Origin: Nitratireductor alexandrii
GTDB lineage: Bacteria; Pseudomonadota; Alphaproteobacteria; Rhizobiales; Rhizobiaceae
Reading direction: 5' to 3'
Length of the DNA: 34,476 nt
Assembly: GCF_004000215.1 (NCBI RefSeq)
Contig: NZ_RBVY01000016.1
Coordinates: forward strand, 1 to 34,476
The translations under genes were made by a program, and so were the position numbers. Positions 8,597 through 16,419 of this stretch are shown one piece after another. Numbering within the stretch: position 1 is the first letter of the stretch; each line of letters starts with the position of its first letter. The notes under the pieces were generated by a model. It was not told where the DNA came from and did no database searches. It worked only from the letters and a program-made list of their open reading frames with translations.

Positions 8597-9241
8597 ATGG
8601 CGCGCACGATCGGCTCGGACGGCGAAAAGACGGAGGCGGCGATCCGCGAGGCTGCCGTCAACCTGATCGCGCGCCATGGCTACGAAGCGGTTTCCATGCG
8701 CCGGCTGGCAGCCGAGGTCGGCGTCCAGGCCGCCGCCCTCTACCGCTATTTCCCGACCAAGGAAGATTTGCTGTTCACGCTGATGCGCGAACATATGGAA
8801 GACCTGATCGCGGCCTGGAAGACGGCCGATCCCGGCCCGGCAGACAGCGCCGCGCGGCTCGCCGCCTTCGTGCGCAATCACATCATCTTTCACGTCGCAC
8901 GCCGGCACGCCACCCATGTCTCCAACATGGAACTGAGAAGCCTTTCGCCCGAGCGGCTGACGGCGGTGCTGCGGCTGCGCGCAGCCTACGAAAAGGAACT
9001 GCGCGGGATTTTGCGCACCGGCGCGGCTGCGGGGGCGTTCACCGTCGACGATCCGGCGCTGACGGCGATGGCGATCCTCCAGATGATCACCGGCGTGATC
9101 GTCTGGTTCCGCCCCGACGAAAGACTGTCGGTGCGCGAAGTGGCCGACACATACCACACCATGACAATGCGCCTGGTCGCAGCGGCCGGGCATGCGGAGG
9201 GAAACGATGTACACGCACATGATGCAGTTCGGACTGGGTGA
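8597..9241 (+). CDS. TetR/AcrR-family transcriptional regulator
   Basis: 214 residues. The N-terminal helix-turn-helix is typical ([30 protein letters not shown], then [14 protein letters not shown]), followed by an all-helical ligand-binding domain. The ATG at 8597 has GGGAGG (8585-8590) six bases upstream. The 3' end overlaps the next gene (ivd, start 9207) by 35 bases, so the two are almost certainly co-transcribed. Such a regulator would plausibly sense an acyl-CoA or related intermediate of leucine breakdown and repress its own promoter; this is inferred from context. Confidence 0.88.
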   Translation: MARTIGSDGEKTEAAIREAAVNLIARHGYEAVSMRRLAAEVGVQAAALYRYFPTKEDLLFTLMREHMEDLIAAWKTADPGPADSAARLAAFVRNHIIFHVARRHATHVSNMELRSLSPERLTAVLRLRAAYEKELRGILRTGAAAGAFTVDDPALTAMAILQMITGVIVWFRPDERLSVREVADTYHTMTMRLVAAAGHAEGNDVHAHDAVRTG

Positions 9242-10370
9242 GGAAATCGAGGCGCTGCGCGACATGGTGCGCCGCTTCGCCTCCGACAAGATCGCCCCGA
9301 TCGCGGCCGAGATCGACGCCAGCAACGAATTTCCCGCCGGGCTGTGGACGGAACTCGGCGCGCTCGGCCTGCTCGGCATCACCGCCGATCCCGAGCACGG
9401 CGGATCGGGCATGGGCTATCTCGCCCATGTGGTGGCGATCGAGGAGATTTCGCGCGCCTCGGCCTCGGTCGGGCTTTCCTACGGCGCGCATTCCAATCTG
9501 TGCGTCAACCAGATCAGGCGCTGGGGCACGGCCGCGCAGAAGGCGGCCTATCTGCCCGGCCTGTGCGCGGGCGACAAGGTCGGTGCGCTGGCGATGTCGG
9601 AATCGGGCGCCGGCTCCGATGTCGTCTCCATGCGCCTTCGGGCGGAAAAGAAGAACGACCGCTACGTGCTGAACGGCACCAAGATGTGGATCACCAACGG
9701 CCCGGACGCCGACACGATGGTGGTCTACGCCAAGACCGACCCCGAGCGCCACTCGCGCGGCATCACCGCCTTTATCGTGGAAAACACCATGAAGGGATTC
9801 TCGGTGGCGCAGAAGCTCGACAAGCTCGGCATGCGCGGCTCCAACACCGGCGAACTGGTGTTCGACAATGTCGAGGTGCCGTTCGAAAACGTGCTGCACG
9901 AGGAGGGCAAGGGCGTCGAGGTGCTGATGTCCGGCCTCGACTACGAGCGCGTGGTGCTGGCGGCGGGGCCGGTCGGCATCATGGCCGCCTGCCTCGACGT
10001 GGCCGTGCCCTATTGCCACGAACGCAAGCAGTTCGGCCAGAAGATCGGCGAGTTCCAGCTCGTCCAGGCCAAGCTCGCCGACATCTACGCCGCGCTCAAC
10101 GCCAGCCGGGCCTATGTCTACGCGGTGGCGGCGGCCTGCGACCGGGGCGAGACGACACGCAAGGATTCGGCCGGCTGCGTGCTGTTTTCGGCCGAAAAAG
10201 CGACGCAATGCGCGCTCGACGCCATCCAGATCCTCGGCGGCAACGGCTATATCAACGACTATCCGACCGGCCGGCTGTTGCGCGACGCCAAGCTTTATGA
10301 GATCGGCGCCGGCACCAGCGAGATCAGGCGCTGGCTGATCGGCCGCGAGATGATGGCGGAAAGCGCTTGA
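9207..10370 (+). CDS. ivd: Isovaleryl-CoA dehydrogenase
   Basis: 387 residues. An acyl-CoA dehydrogenase that converts isovaleryl-CoA to 3-methylcrotonyl-CoA in leucine catabolism, handing electrons to ETF. Visible signatures are [16 protein letters not shown] and [10 protein letters not shown] (FAD and substrate), [12 protein letters not shown], the catalytic glutamate in [13 protein letters not shown] (placed as in IVD and unlike the late glutamate of medium-chain enzymes), [15 protein letters not shown], and the C-terminal [34 protein letters not shown]. The ATG at 9207 follows GGAGGG (9196-9201); MMQFGLGEE is the usual family N-terminus. It overlaps the TetR gene. The methylcrotonyl-CoA carboxylase genes, its usual neighbours, are 6 kb and 14 kb downstream. 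Confidence 0.93.
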   Translation: MYTHMMQFGLGEEIEALRDMVRRFASDKIAPIAAEIDASNEFPAGLWTELGALGLLGITADPEHGGSGMGYLAHVVAIEEISRASASVGLSYGAHSNLCVNQIRRWGTAAQKAAYLPGLCAGDKVGALAMSESGAGSDVVSMRLRAEKKNDRYVLNGTKMWITNGPDADTMVVYAKTDPERHSRGITAFIVENTMKGFSVAQKLDKLGMRGSNTGELVFDNVEVPFENVLHEEGKGVEVLMSGLDYERVVLAAGPVGIMAACLDVAVPYCHERKQFGQKIGEFQLVQAKLADIYAALNASRAYVYAVAAACDRGETTRKDSAGCVLFSAEKATQCALDAIQILGGNGYINDYPTGRLLRDAKLYEIGAGTSEIRRWLIGREMMAESA

Positions 10371-10501
10371 GGCCGGCAAATGCCGCCCATTCGCGGGGTT
10401 TCGACGGCTGACGTCTCAACCGGGGGTCGCTGGCCCAACAGGTTTTCCGGAACCGAGCCGCACGCGCGACCGGAGCGCCGCGCTGGAAGACGGATCGAGA
10501 G

Positions 10502-11254
10502 ATGACCATGGACGCCGATGTCGTTCTCGTTTTCCTTGCGGCCATGACGACGGCGGTGACCACCGGCTTGGGCGCCCTGCCCTTCGTGTTCGTGAAGCGC
10601 ATCGACCGATGGCGGCTCAGCATCGCCAATGCGGTGGCGGCCGGGCTCATGCTGGGGGCAAGCTACAATCTGATCGACGAAGGCGCGGACATCGCCCTCG
10701 ACCGGGTTCTTATCGGCATCCTGCTCGGTCTTGCCGCCATCCTCGCGGCCAATCGGCTGCTCCGGCGGCGCGACACCGCCGACATCGCCGACCTGCACGG
10801 CAAAAGCGCGACAAGGGCACTTCTCATTCTGGGCGTGATGACGGCGCACTCCTTTGCCGAAGGGATCGGGGTCGGCGTCTCCTTTGCCGGCACGCCCGAA
10901 CTCGGCGCCTTCATCACAACCGCCATCGCGATCCACAACATCCCCGAGGGCCTTGCCATCTGCCTGGTGCTGATCCCGCGCGGCACGTCCATCTGGAAGG
11001 CATCGCTATGGAGCATTTTCACCAGCCTGCCGCAGCCGTTGATGGCCGTACCGGCCTTCCTGTTTGTGCAATCGTTCGAGCCTTTCCTGCCGATTGGCCT
11101 GGGCATCGCGGCCGGCGCCATGATCTGGATGGTGTTTTCGGAACTGATACCGGATGCCACGGAGAACGCCTCGGGCGATGCGGTTGGAACCACCGTGGTC
11201 CTCGCCATCGTCGCGCTCTGGGCATTCCAGCTGGTGTTGTTCGGCACGTGGTGA
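10502..11254 (+). CDS. ZIP-family divalent metal transporter
   Basis: About 250 residues with 7-8 hydrophobic helices. The two metal-site helices are clear: HSFAEGIGVG (TM4) and HNIPEGLAI (TM5), the signature of the bacterial ZupT/GufA branch of the ZIP family, plus SELIPDA in a later helix. These inner-membrane proteins import Zn2+ and often Fe2+ or Mn2+. The central loop is short and lacks a long histidine-rich stretch. An in-frame ATG at 10508 is an alternative start. It is 131 bases downstream of ivd and may belong to another transcription unit. Confidence 0.88.
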   Translation: MTMDADVVLVFLAAMTTAVTTGLGALPFVFVKRIDRWRLSIANAVAAGLMLGASYNLIDEGADIALDRVLIGILLGLAAILAANRLLRRRDTADIADLHGKSATRALLILGVMTAHSFAEGIGVGVSFAGTPELGAFITTAIAIHNIPEGLAICLVLIPRGTSIWKASLWSIFTSLPQPLMAVPAFLFVQSFEPFLPIGLGIAAGAMIWMVFSELIPDATENASGDAVGTTVVLAIVALWAFQLVLFGTW

Positions 11255-11388
11255 ACTCCGGTCCGAAGCGCTGGCGCCGCATTTCGGGCGTGCGAGACCG
11301 CGACTTGACGGAGGTCAATACGGGCCGGATGCTGATTTGCTATCCAGCCTGCAGCAATACGGCACGATTGACGAGCAGGAGAGACGAG

Positions 11389-11784
11389 ATGCGTGGCTTT
11401 GTGGACGATATCGAAAAGCTGACCGAAGAAAACACGGATTTCCGCCGGGTTCTCTACACCGGCCAGAACCTGCAGCTCGTTTTGATGTCCATTCAGCCGG
11501 GCGATGACATCGGCGAGGAAGTCCATGACGATCGAGACCAGTTCTTCCGTGTCGAGCAGGGCGAGGGCGAGGCCTGGATCGACGGCAATCGGTCCCCGGT
11601 GAAAGCGGACCATGCCTTCATCGTGCCGGCCGGCGCCAGCCACAATGTCAAATGCACCGGCAACGAGCCGCTGCGCCTCTACACGATCTACGGACCGCCG
11701 GAGCACCGCGACGGGACGGTGCACGCGACCAAGGCGCAAGCCGAGGCGCATGAAGAGCATTTCGACGGCGTCACGACGGAGTAG
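11389..11784 (+). CDS. Small cupin-domain protein
   Basis: 131 residues forming one cupin_2 beta-barrel. Motif 1 is IGEEVHDDRDQFFRVEQGEGEAWI and motif 2 is AFIVPAGASHNVKCTG. Motif 1 has only one clear histidine and motif 2 one, so a metal site, if present, would use HxD/Q/H ligands. The C-terminus has a run of acidic and histidine residues. Function cannot be assigned; similar stand-alone cupins are sugar isomerase-like or binding proteins. The ATG at 11389 follows AGGAGAG. The next gene (small membrane protein) is 38 bases downstream, probably in the same operon. Confidence 0.82.
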   Translation: MRGFVDDIEKLTEENTDFRRVLYTGQNLQLVLMSIQPGDDIGEEVHDDRDQFFRVEQGEGEAWIDGNRSPVKADHAFIVPAGASHNVKCTGNEPLRLYTIYGPPEHRDGTVHATKAQAEAHEEHFDGVTTE

Positions 11785-11822
11785 CCGCACGTCGGAAGCC
11801 GGTGTCGAAGGGAGTTCTTGCC

Positions 11823-12041
11823 ATGGCCAACACGAAACAACGGCGCAACCCATTGCTTCCGTGGTGGATCGGTCTCGCCCTCATCGTGGCGGTGATTGTC
11901 TATGTCGCCTACCGGTTTGCCTGCCTGGACTGCGCGCCGGCCGGCTTTCTGGAATTCATGATCCTCGGCATCGTGCCGGCGGTGTACCTGCTGCTGATGT
12001 ATCTGACCTTCAAAAGCCAGGCCGACAGCGAGTCGCGATAG
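11823..12041 (+). CDS. Small two-helix membrane protein
   Basis: 72 residues: a basic N-terminus (ANTKQRRNP), a first membrane helix (about 13-33), a short loop with a C-x-x-C pair (ACLDCAP), a second helix (about 42-62) and a polar tail. The ATG at 11823 is preceded by GGGAG. The family is not recognised. Its position right after the cupin gene suggests co-expression. Confidence 0.6.
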   Translation: MANTKQRRNPLLPWWIGLALIVAVIVYVAYRFACLDCAPAGFLEFMILGIVPAVYLLLMYLTFKSQADSESR

Positions 12042-12070
12042 GGTCTGCCTCCATCCCGACCCTGACGAAG

Positions 12071-12098
12071 ACCGGCGCCGGCCTCCTCTGGTGCCGGT
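12071..12098 (+). terminator. Hairpin after the small membrane protein gene
   Basis: ACCGGCGCC (12071-12079) pairs with GGTGCCGGT (12090-12098), nine pairs including one G-U, followed by a weak T-containing tail. It may terminate the cupin transcript before the phosphatase gene at 12151. Confidence 0.4.
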
Positions 12099-12150
12099 TG
12101 GCTTGCGCGGTTGTAATCGTTTCGACATCGGCCCCCTCTACGAAACCGGT

Positions 12151-12924
12151 ATGCGCGAATCCGAGACAATCTTCGCCGCCGCAATGGCTTTGGCCGACGC
12201 CGCGTCGACACTCGCCCGCAAGGCCTGGTTCGAAGACGTCGCCGCGCGGTACAAATCCGACGGTTCGTCGCTGACCGATGCCGATCTGGCCATCGAGGCC
12301 AACTGGCGCGAAACGATCCGGCGCCTGTTCCCCTCGCACGGAATTCTCGGTGAAGAATACGGCACGGACGCCGGTTCCAGCGCCTTTACCTGGGTTCTCG
12401 ACCCGATCGACGGGACCCGGCAATTCGCTACCGGGTTGCTGAATTTCGCCTCGCTGATTGCCGTATGCCGCGACGGGGTGCCCGTCATCGGCATCATCGA
12501 CCTGCCCCTTTCCGGCGCACGTTACGCAGCGGCCGAAAACGAGGGCACCAAGCTCAATGGCCGTACCGTGCGATGCAGCGGTCAGACCGGGCTTGCCGAC
12601 GCCAGGATCAGCCTGGCCAATCCCGACAGTTTCGCCGGCGATGCCGGACGGTCCTTCGAACGGCTGCGTTCGACCGGCCGGCTCAATGTCTTTGACGGCG
12701 GCGCACCGGCCTATGGCGCATTGTCGCGCGGCCTGATCGATGTCTGCCTGAACGGCAGCGACCTCGACGCATACGATATCTGCGCCCTGTGCCCGGTGGT
12801 GACGCAGGCCGGCGGCGTCATCTCCGACTGGTCGGGCCGGCCGCTCTCCCTGGCCTCCAGCGGCGCCATCGTGGCAAGCGCCTCGCCGGAACTCCATGGC
12901 ATCGTTCTGGCAACGCTCGGCTGA
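12151..12924 (+). CDS. Inositol monophosphatase-family protein (HisN-like histidinol-phosphatase)
   Basis: 257 residues. Metal and substrate motifs of the family are present: GILGEEYG (Glu ligand), WVLDPIDGTRQFATG (two Asp ligands) and a C-terminal LDAYDICALCPVVTQAGG block. These lithium-sensitive Mg2+-dependent phosphatases act on inositol-1-phosphate, histidinol-phosphate or related sugars. The GTRQFATG.LNFA wording and alphaproteobacterial context favour a HisN-type histidinol-phosphatase, matching the HisC-like aminotransferase in the same window, but no his genes adjoin it. The ATG at 12151 begins conserved sequence; the longer frame from 12091 is unlikely. Confidence 0.82.
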   Translation: MRESETIFAAAMALADAASTLARKAWFEDVAARYKSDGSSLTDADLAIEANWRETIRRLFPSHGILGEEYGTDAGSSAFTWVLDPIDGTRQFATGLLNFASLIAVCRDGVPVIGIIDLPLSGARYAAAENEGTKLNGRTVRCSGQTGLADARISLANPDSFAGDAGRSFERLRSTGRLNVFDGGAPAYGALSRGLIDVCLNGSDLDAYDICALCPVVTQAGGVISDWSGRPLSLASSGAIVASASPELHGIVLATLG

Positions 12925-12992
12925 GCAGCCTCAACGCGGATCGCCGGACGACCGTCGCTGACCGCTCGGTCGGGGTCGAAGATGGGAAGCAA

Positions 12993-13043
12993 CCATAAAT
13001 GACAAAAAACATATCAATTTGACATTCTTTATGGATATACCAT
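12993..13043 (+). promoter_or_regulatory. A+T-rich operator/promoter of toxin-antitoxin operon
   Basis: CCATAAA (12993-12999) and TTTATGG (13028-13034) are inverted. TGACA recurs at 13000 and 13020, exactly 20 bases apart, and a second dyad ATGG-5-CCAT covers 13031-13043. TTGACA (13019-13024) is a perfect -35, but the -10 is unclear. The arrangement fits an autoregulated antitoxin operator. Confidence 0.5.
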
Positions 13044-13078
13044 GTTTGCTCGGTTGCTATGCGAGCGGGATACGAGAC

Positions 13079-13567
13079 ATGGCGAGTTTGGAAACCGACC
13101 GCATGCGCGCGGTGATCCAGGGGCAGAGCACGGTGTCCGACAAGATCCGCGCTCTCGACGCGGCCGGGTTCGCCCGCGCCGACATCGCGCGCTTTCTCGG
13201 CAAGCGTTACCAGCACGTGCGCAATGTTCTGGTCGCCGGTACCCCGGCTGCGAAAAATCCGCCTCGGGCGACATCGACGGCCGACCCCGTCGACCGCCCG
13301 GCCCGGCAACTGCTGAAAGGACGCCTTCAGATCGGCGCCGGCGGCCGTATTGTCATTCCGGCCGAGATGCGCGCCGCGATGGGCGTCTCGGAGGGCGACA
13401 GCCTGCTTGCGCGCGTCATCGACGGCGAATTGCGGCTGCTGTCGCAAGATGCCGCGCTGCAGAAGGCGCAGGCTCTCGTTCGCCAGGTCGTGCCGGAAGG
13501 CGTCAGCCTCGTCGATGAATTGATTGCCGAGCGCCGCCTCGAGGCGCGCCGGGACGACGAGCGGTGA
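13079..13567 (+). CDS. Antitoxin with N-terminal HTH-like and C-terminal AbrB/SpoVT domain
   Basis: 162 residues, about twice the size of a typical VapB/AbrB antitoxin. Residues 1-55 form a helix-turn-helix-like segment (SDKIRALDAAGFARADIARFLGKRYQHVRNVL). A proline/alanine linker follows. Residues 78-120 are a swapped-hairpin AbrB/MazE domain (LQIGAGGRIVIPAEMRAAMGV.EGD). The last ~45 residues, helical and charged, would wrap the toxin. It should bind the promoter region at 12993-13043 and neutralise the PIN toxin encoded immediately downstream, with which it overlaps by 4 bases (GTGA). The ATG at 13079 is chosen for the family start. Confidence 0.82.
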   Translation: MASLETDRMRAVIQGQSTVSDKIRALDAAGFARADIARFLGKRYQHVRNVLVAGTPAAKNPPRATSTADPVDRPARQLLKGRLQIGAGGRIVIPAEMRAAMGVSEGDSLLARVIDGELRLLSQDAALQKAQALVRQVVPEGVSLVDELIAERRLEARRDDER

Positions 13568-13944
13568 GCGGTGTCCTCGACGCGTCGGCCGTGCTGGCTC
13601 TGCTCAACGACGAACCGGGAAGCGATTTCGTGCGCGCCCGCCTGGGCGGATCGCTGATGAGCCTCGTCAACGCCATCGAGGTCGGGACCAAGCTCGTCGA
13701 CAAGGGGCTGTCGGAAAGCCAGGCGCGAGAAACGCTCGACCTGATCGACATTCCCCTCGTCGGTCTCGATCACGACGTGGCGCAAGCCTCGGTCGCGTTG
13801 CGGGCGGCGACCCGGTCGCGCGGTCTGTCGCTGGCCGACCGGGTCTGTATCGCTCTCGCCGCGCGCGAGGGATTGCCGGCCATCACGGCAGACCGCTCCT
13901 GGACCGAGCTCGCGCTGCCCTGCACGGTCGAATTGATCCGCTAG
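13564..13944 (+). CDS. PIN-domain ribonuclease toxin (VapC-like)
   Basis: 126 residues, a single PIN domain. The acidic Mg2+-binding residues are all visible: D6 in VLDASAVLALL, E40 in NAIEVGTKL, D95 in LSLADRVCIALA and D114 in ITADRSW. VapC-like toxins cleave tRNA or rRNA and halt translation when freed from the antitoxin. The start is GTG at 13564, inside the GTGA overlap with the antitoxin stop, a standard coupling that keeps antitoxin in excess. It closes the operon; 184 non-coding bases follow. Confidence 0.9.
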   Translation: MSGVLDASAVLALLNDEPGSDFVRARLGGSLMSLVNAIEVGTKLVDKGLSESQARETLDLIDIPLVGLDHDVAQASVALRAATRSRGLSLADRVCIALAAREGLPAITADRSWTELALPCTVELIR

Positions 13945-14128
13945 GCCGGCTGCCCCTGCAGGCGCCCGTTTCGGGACGTCCGCGCACCACCGGCGACCTG
14001 AAACGTGTCGCAAGGAGGCAACGCCTCCCTGGCATCGCGGCGCCTGTGCCCGAAGCATCGCCGGGTCCACCCGCAGACAAGCGCCTGCCGGCGATGGGCC
14101 GGCGCACTGTCTCGGGCGCGGGGCCTGC

Positions 14129-15286
14129 TCACGTCACCACCACGCCGCGCGCCTTGGCCCAGCGCGCCAGCACCTTCTGCTCGTCGGGCAGGGGCGGCCG
14201 GTTGGCGAAACCGCGCACCTGGACAAGGCGGTCGCACCTGTCGAGCTCGATGGTCAACAGCCGCTCGGCCTTGCCCGCACCGCGCCGGGACAGCGACCAG
14301 ATCGACGCCGAACCGGCAATGCATTTCGCCGCATAGGTCGACACGCAATGGCGCATGGCGCGGGTCTCGGCCACCAGTTCGGCGGCCGAGGAGAGCTGGC
14401 GCACGACATATTCCTCGCGCCGCGCGCGCGGTTCCTTCGCCGATGGCTTCCACGACCAGTCGGCGAGCGCGGACCCGTCCCAGCGTCCGCCCTCGGGTGC
14501 GGCCATGCCGGCGCGCGCCGCCGCCCGCCCCGCCCGACGACGGGCAGCCTCGATGCGGGCGATCGTCGCCAGGTCGCGATGCCAGTCGTGCATCTGGCGC
14601 TCGAGCGAGGCCAGCGTGCGGCCCTTGAGGCTGTAGCCGCGGTCGCGCCGGCGGCAGGCAGCCAGGTAATCGACGAGGTCGTCGACCAGCGCGCGCGGCG
14701 CCGGATTGGCGCAGAAAAACCACACAACCTCGCGCCAGAAGGCGAACTGGCGGCGCGGCGTATGGGCGATCTTGCTGTGCGCGATGCTCAGCGCCAGACC
14801 GAGATCGTCGGTATAGCTGCGCGCCACCGCCTGCCAGAACGCGGCCTCGAAGGAAAGATCGCCCGGCGGATTGAGAAACCGGTGCACCTCCTTGCGCGTC
14901 AGCCAGCGGCCGGCGGCCTCCTTGTAGAGCGAGCCGCCGCGTGCGGCGATCACGTACCAGCTCTTGCGCAGCCGCACCTCGCCGACGTCGAGCCCGCCGG
15001 CATCGATCCAGATCCGCTCGAGCGCGCCGGAGACCGGATAGCGCGCATAAAGATGACGCGCAGCGGCAAGCCGCAGCCGGGCCGGATCGCGCGACTTCAT
15101 GCGCGGACGCCAGGCGGCCGGGTCGCGGATCGCCTCGCCGACGAAACCGCCCCTCGCCTCGGCGAGCGCCTTGTTGAAATCGGGAGCCGGACGCGCGGCG
15201 CGGACAACGCGCTTCAGCGTGGCGTCGTAAGCTTCATCTCTTTCGCGCGCGGCCTCCTGCCGGCGCTGGATCATGGAACGGGCCAT
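14129..15286 (-). CDS. PcfJ-domain protein
   Basis: 385 residues. The C-terminal ~120 residues carry the PcfJ signature (EYVVRQLSSAAELVAETRAMRHCV..Y, SIWSL, LLTIELD, VQVRGFANRPP.PDE). The family is named after a protein of the enterococcal pCF10 conjugation region, but its biochemical role is unknown. The preceding ~260 residues are helical and Arg-rich with no recognised domain. It is a soluble protein without a signal peptide, basic overall, and may bind nucleic acid. No conjugation genes lie nearby; its neighbours are a toxin-antitoxin pair and a flavodoxin-fold reductase. An internal ATG at 15274 is an alternative start. Confidence 0.75.
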   Translation of the reverse strand: MARSMIQRRQEAARERDEAYDATLKRVVRAARPAPDFNKALAEARGGFVGEAIRDPAAWRPRMKSRDPARLRLAAARHLYARYPVSGALERIWIDAGGLDVGEVRLRKSWYVIAARGGSLYKEAAGRWLTRKEVHRFLNPPGDLSFEAAFWQAVARSYTDDLGLALSIAHSKIAHTPRRQFAFWREVVWFFCANPAPRALVDDLVDYLAACRRRDRGYSLKGRTLASLERQMHDWHRDLATIARIEAARRRAGRAAARAGMAAPEGGRWDGSALADWSWKPSAKEPRARREEYVVRQLSSAAELVAETRAMRHCVSTYAAKCIAGSASIWSLSRRGAGKAERLLTIELDRCDRLVQVRGFANRPPLPDEQKVLARWAKARGVVVT

Positions 15287-15571
15287 GGCCTTCGGGCCTC
15301 AATGGATTGCTGTCAGCCGGACGCACTACGAGCGTCGGCACGAAACGTGGCGAACTCGAATGCGATCTCATGACAGGCTCCTTGGGGCCGGAATGGACCG
15401 GCTCGATAGGCGGACAAGGCGGCAAAGATATGGCGGCCGCGGCCGGCAAGGGCGGCGCCGAAGCCGTGCCTCGGGCCTTTTCGCGCCGCGCGGGGCTGGT
15501 ATCGTGCGCTGGAACCGCGCCATCCAGCCCGCGTTGGCCAAGCACGACAGCATAGCAACGGGAGACGAACC
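15287..15571. other. 285-bp intergenic region between divergent pcfJ-like and reductase genes
   Basis: No gene or clear regulatory motif is seen. It must hold the divergent promoters. GGGAG at 15560-15564 is the ribosome-binding site for the reductase gene. Confidence 0.3.
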
Positions 15572-16291
15572 ATGACGCTCAGCGACGCCCAGCAACGGCT
15601 CAATCGCGGCCACGATTTCGACTTCTCCGGCCTCACCGCCCTGTTCGTGAATTGCACGCTCAAGGCCTCGCACCAGGGCGTCTCGCACACGCAGACGCTG
15701 ATGGACGACGCGATCGCGATCATGCGGCAGAACGGCGTCGCCGTGACGAACCTGCGCGCGGCCGACCATCGCCTCGCCTTCGGCGTGCAGCCCGACATGC
15801 GCGAGCATGGCGCGAGCCACGACGACTGGCCGGAGGTTTTCTGGCCCGAGATACGCGACGCCGACATTCTGGTGCTCGGCACGCCGATCTGGCTCGGCGA
15901 GGAATCCTCGCTGTGCCGGGTGATCATTGAGCGGCTTTACGCCCATTCCGCCCAGCGCAACGACAAGGGCCAGTATGTTTTCTACGGCAAGACCGGCGGC
16001 TGCATGGTGACCGGCAACGAGGACGGCATCAAGCATGTGTCGATGAGCTGCCTCTACGCCATGCAGCATGTCGGCTACACGATCCCGCCGCAGGCCGATT
16101 GCGGCTGGATCGGCGAGGCCGGGCCGGGCCCGTCCTACGGCGACACGCTCGACGACGGCAGCCGCGCCGGTTTCGACAATGATTTCACCCGCCGCAACCT
16201 GACCTTCATGACGTGGAACCTGATGCATGTCGCGCGCCTGCTCAAACGGGCCGGCGGCCTGCCCGCGCACGGCAACACCGCCGCCTCCTGA
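15572..16291 (+). CDS. Flavodoxin-fold NAD(P)H-dependent oxidoreductase
   Basis: 239 residues. The N-terminal strand-loop (LTALFVNCTLKASHQGVSHTQTLMD) is the FMN phosphate-binding region of the NADPH-dependent FMN reductase/flavodoxin superfamily. ILVLGTPIWLGEESSLCRVIIERL is the second flavin-contact segment. It probably uses FMN to reduce a quinone, flavin or metal; the substrate is unknown. The ATG at 15572 has GGGAG upstream. It precedes the methylcrotonyl-CoA carboxylase beta gene by 128 bases in the same direction. Confidence 0.8.
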   Translation: MTLSDAQQRLNRGHDFDFSGLTALFVNCTLKASHQGVSHTQTLMDDAIAIMRQNGVAVTNLRAADHRLAFGVQPDMREHGASHDDWPEVFWPEIRDADILVLGTPIWLGEESSLCRVIIERLYAHSAQRNDKGQYVFYGKTGGCMVTGNEDGIKHVSMSCLYAMQHVGYTIPPQADCGWIGEAGPGPSYGDTLDDGSRAGFDNDFTRRNLTFMTWNLMHVARLLKRAGGLPAHGNTAAS

Positions 16292-16363
16292 AGATCGGAC
16301 GTCTCTGGCGGCGGCCGCGCCGCGCGGTCGCGGCCGCAATGCTGGACAGGCTCCGCTTGCCCC

Positions 16364-16375
16364 CCTATCGATAGG
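16364..16375. promoter_or_regulatory. Perfect 12-bp palindrome upstream of mccB
   Basis: CCTATCGATAGG lies 44 bases before the mccB start codon, downstream of a TTGCCC hexamer (16357-16362). The position suits an operator, but the binding protein is unknown and chance is possible. Confidence 0.3.
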
Positions 16376-16419
16376 TCATGCCGGGGCTCCGCCTCCGACC
16401 GGACAGTGCAAGGATCATC

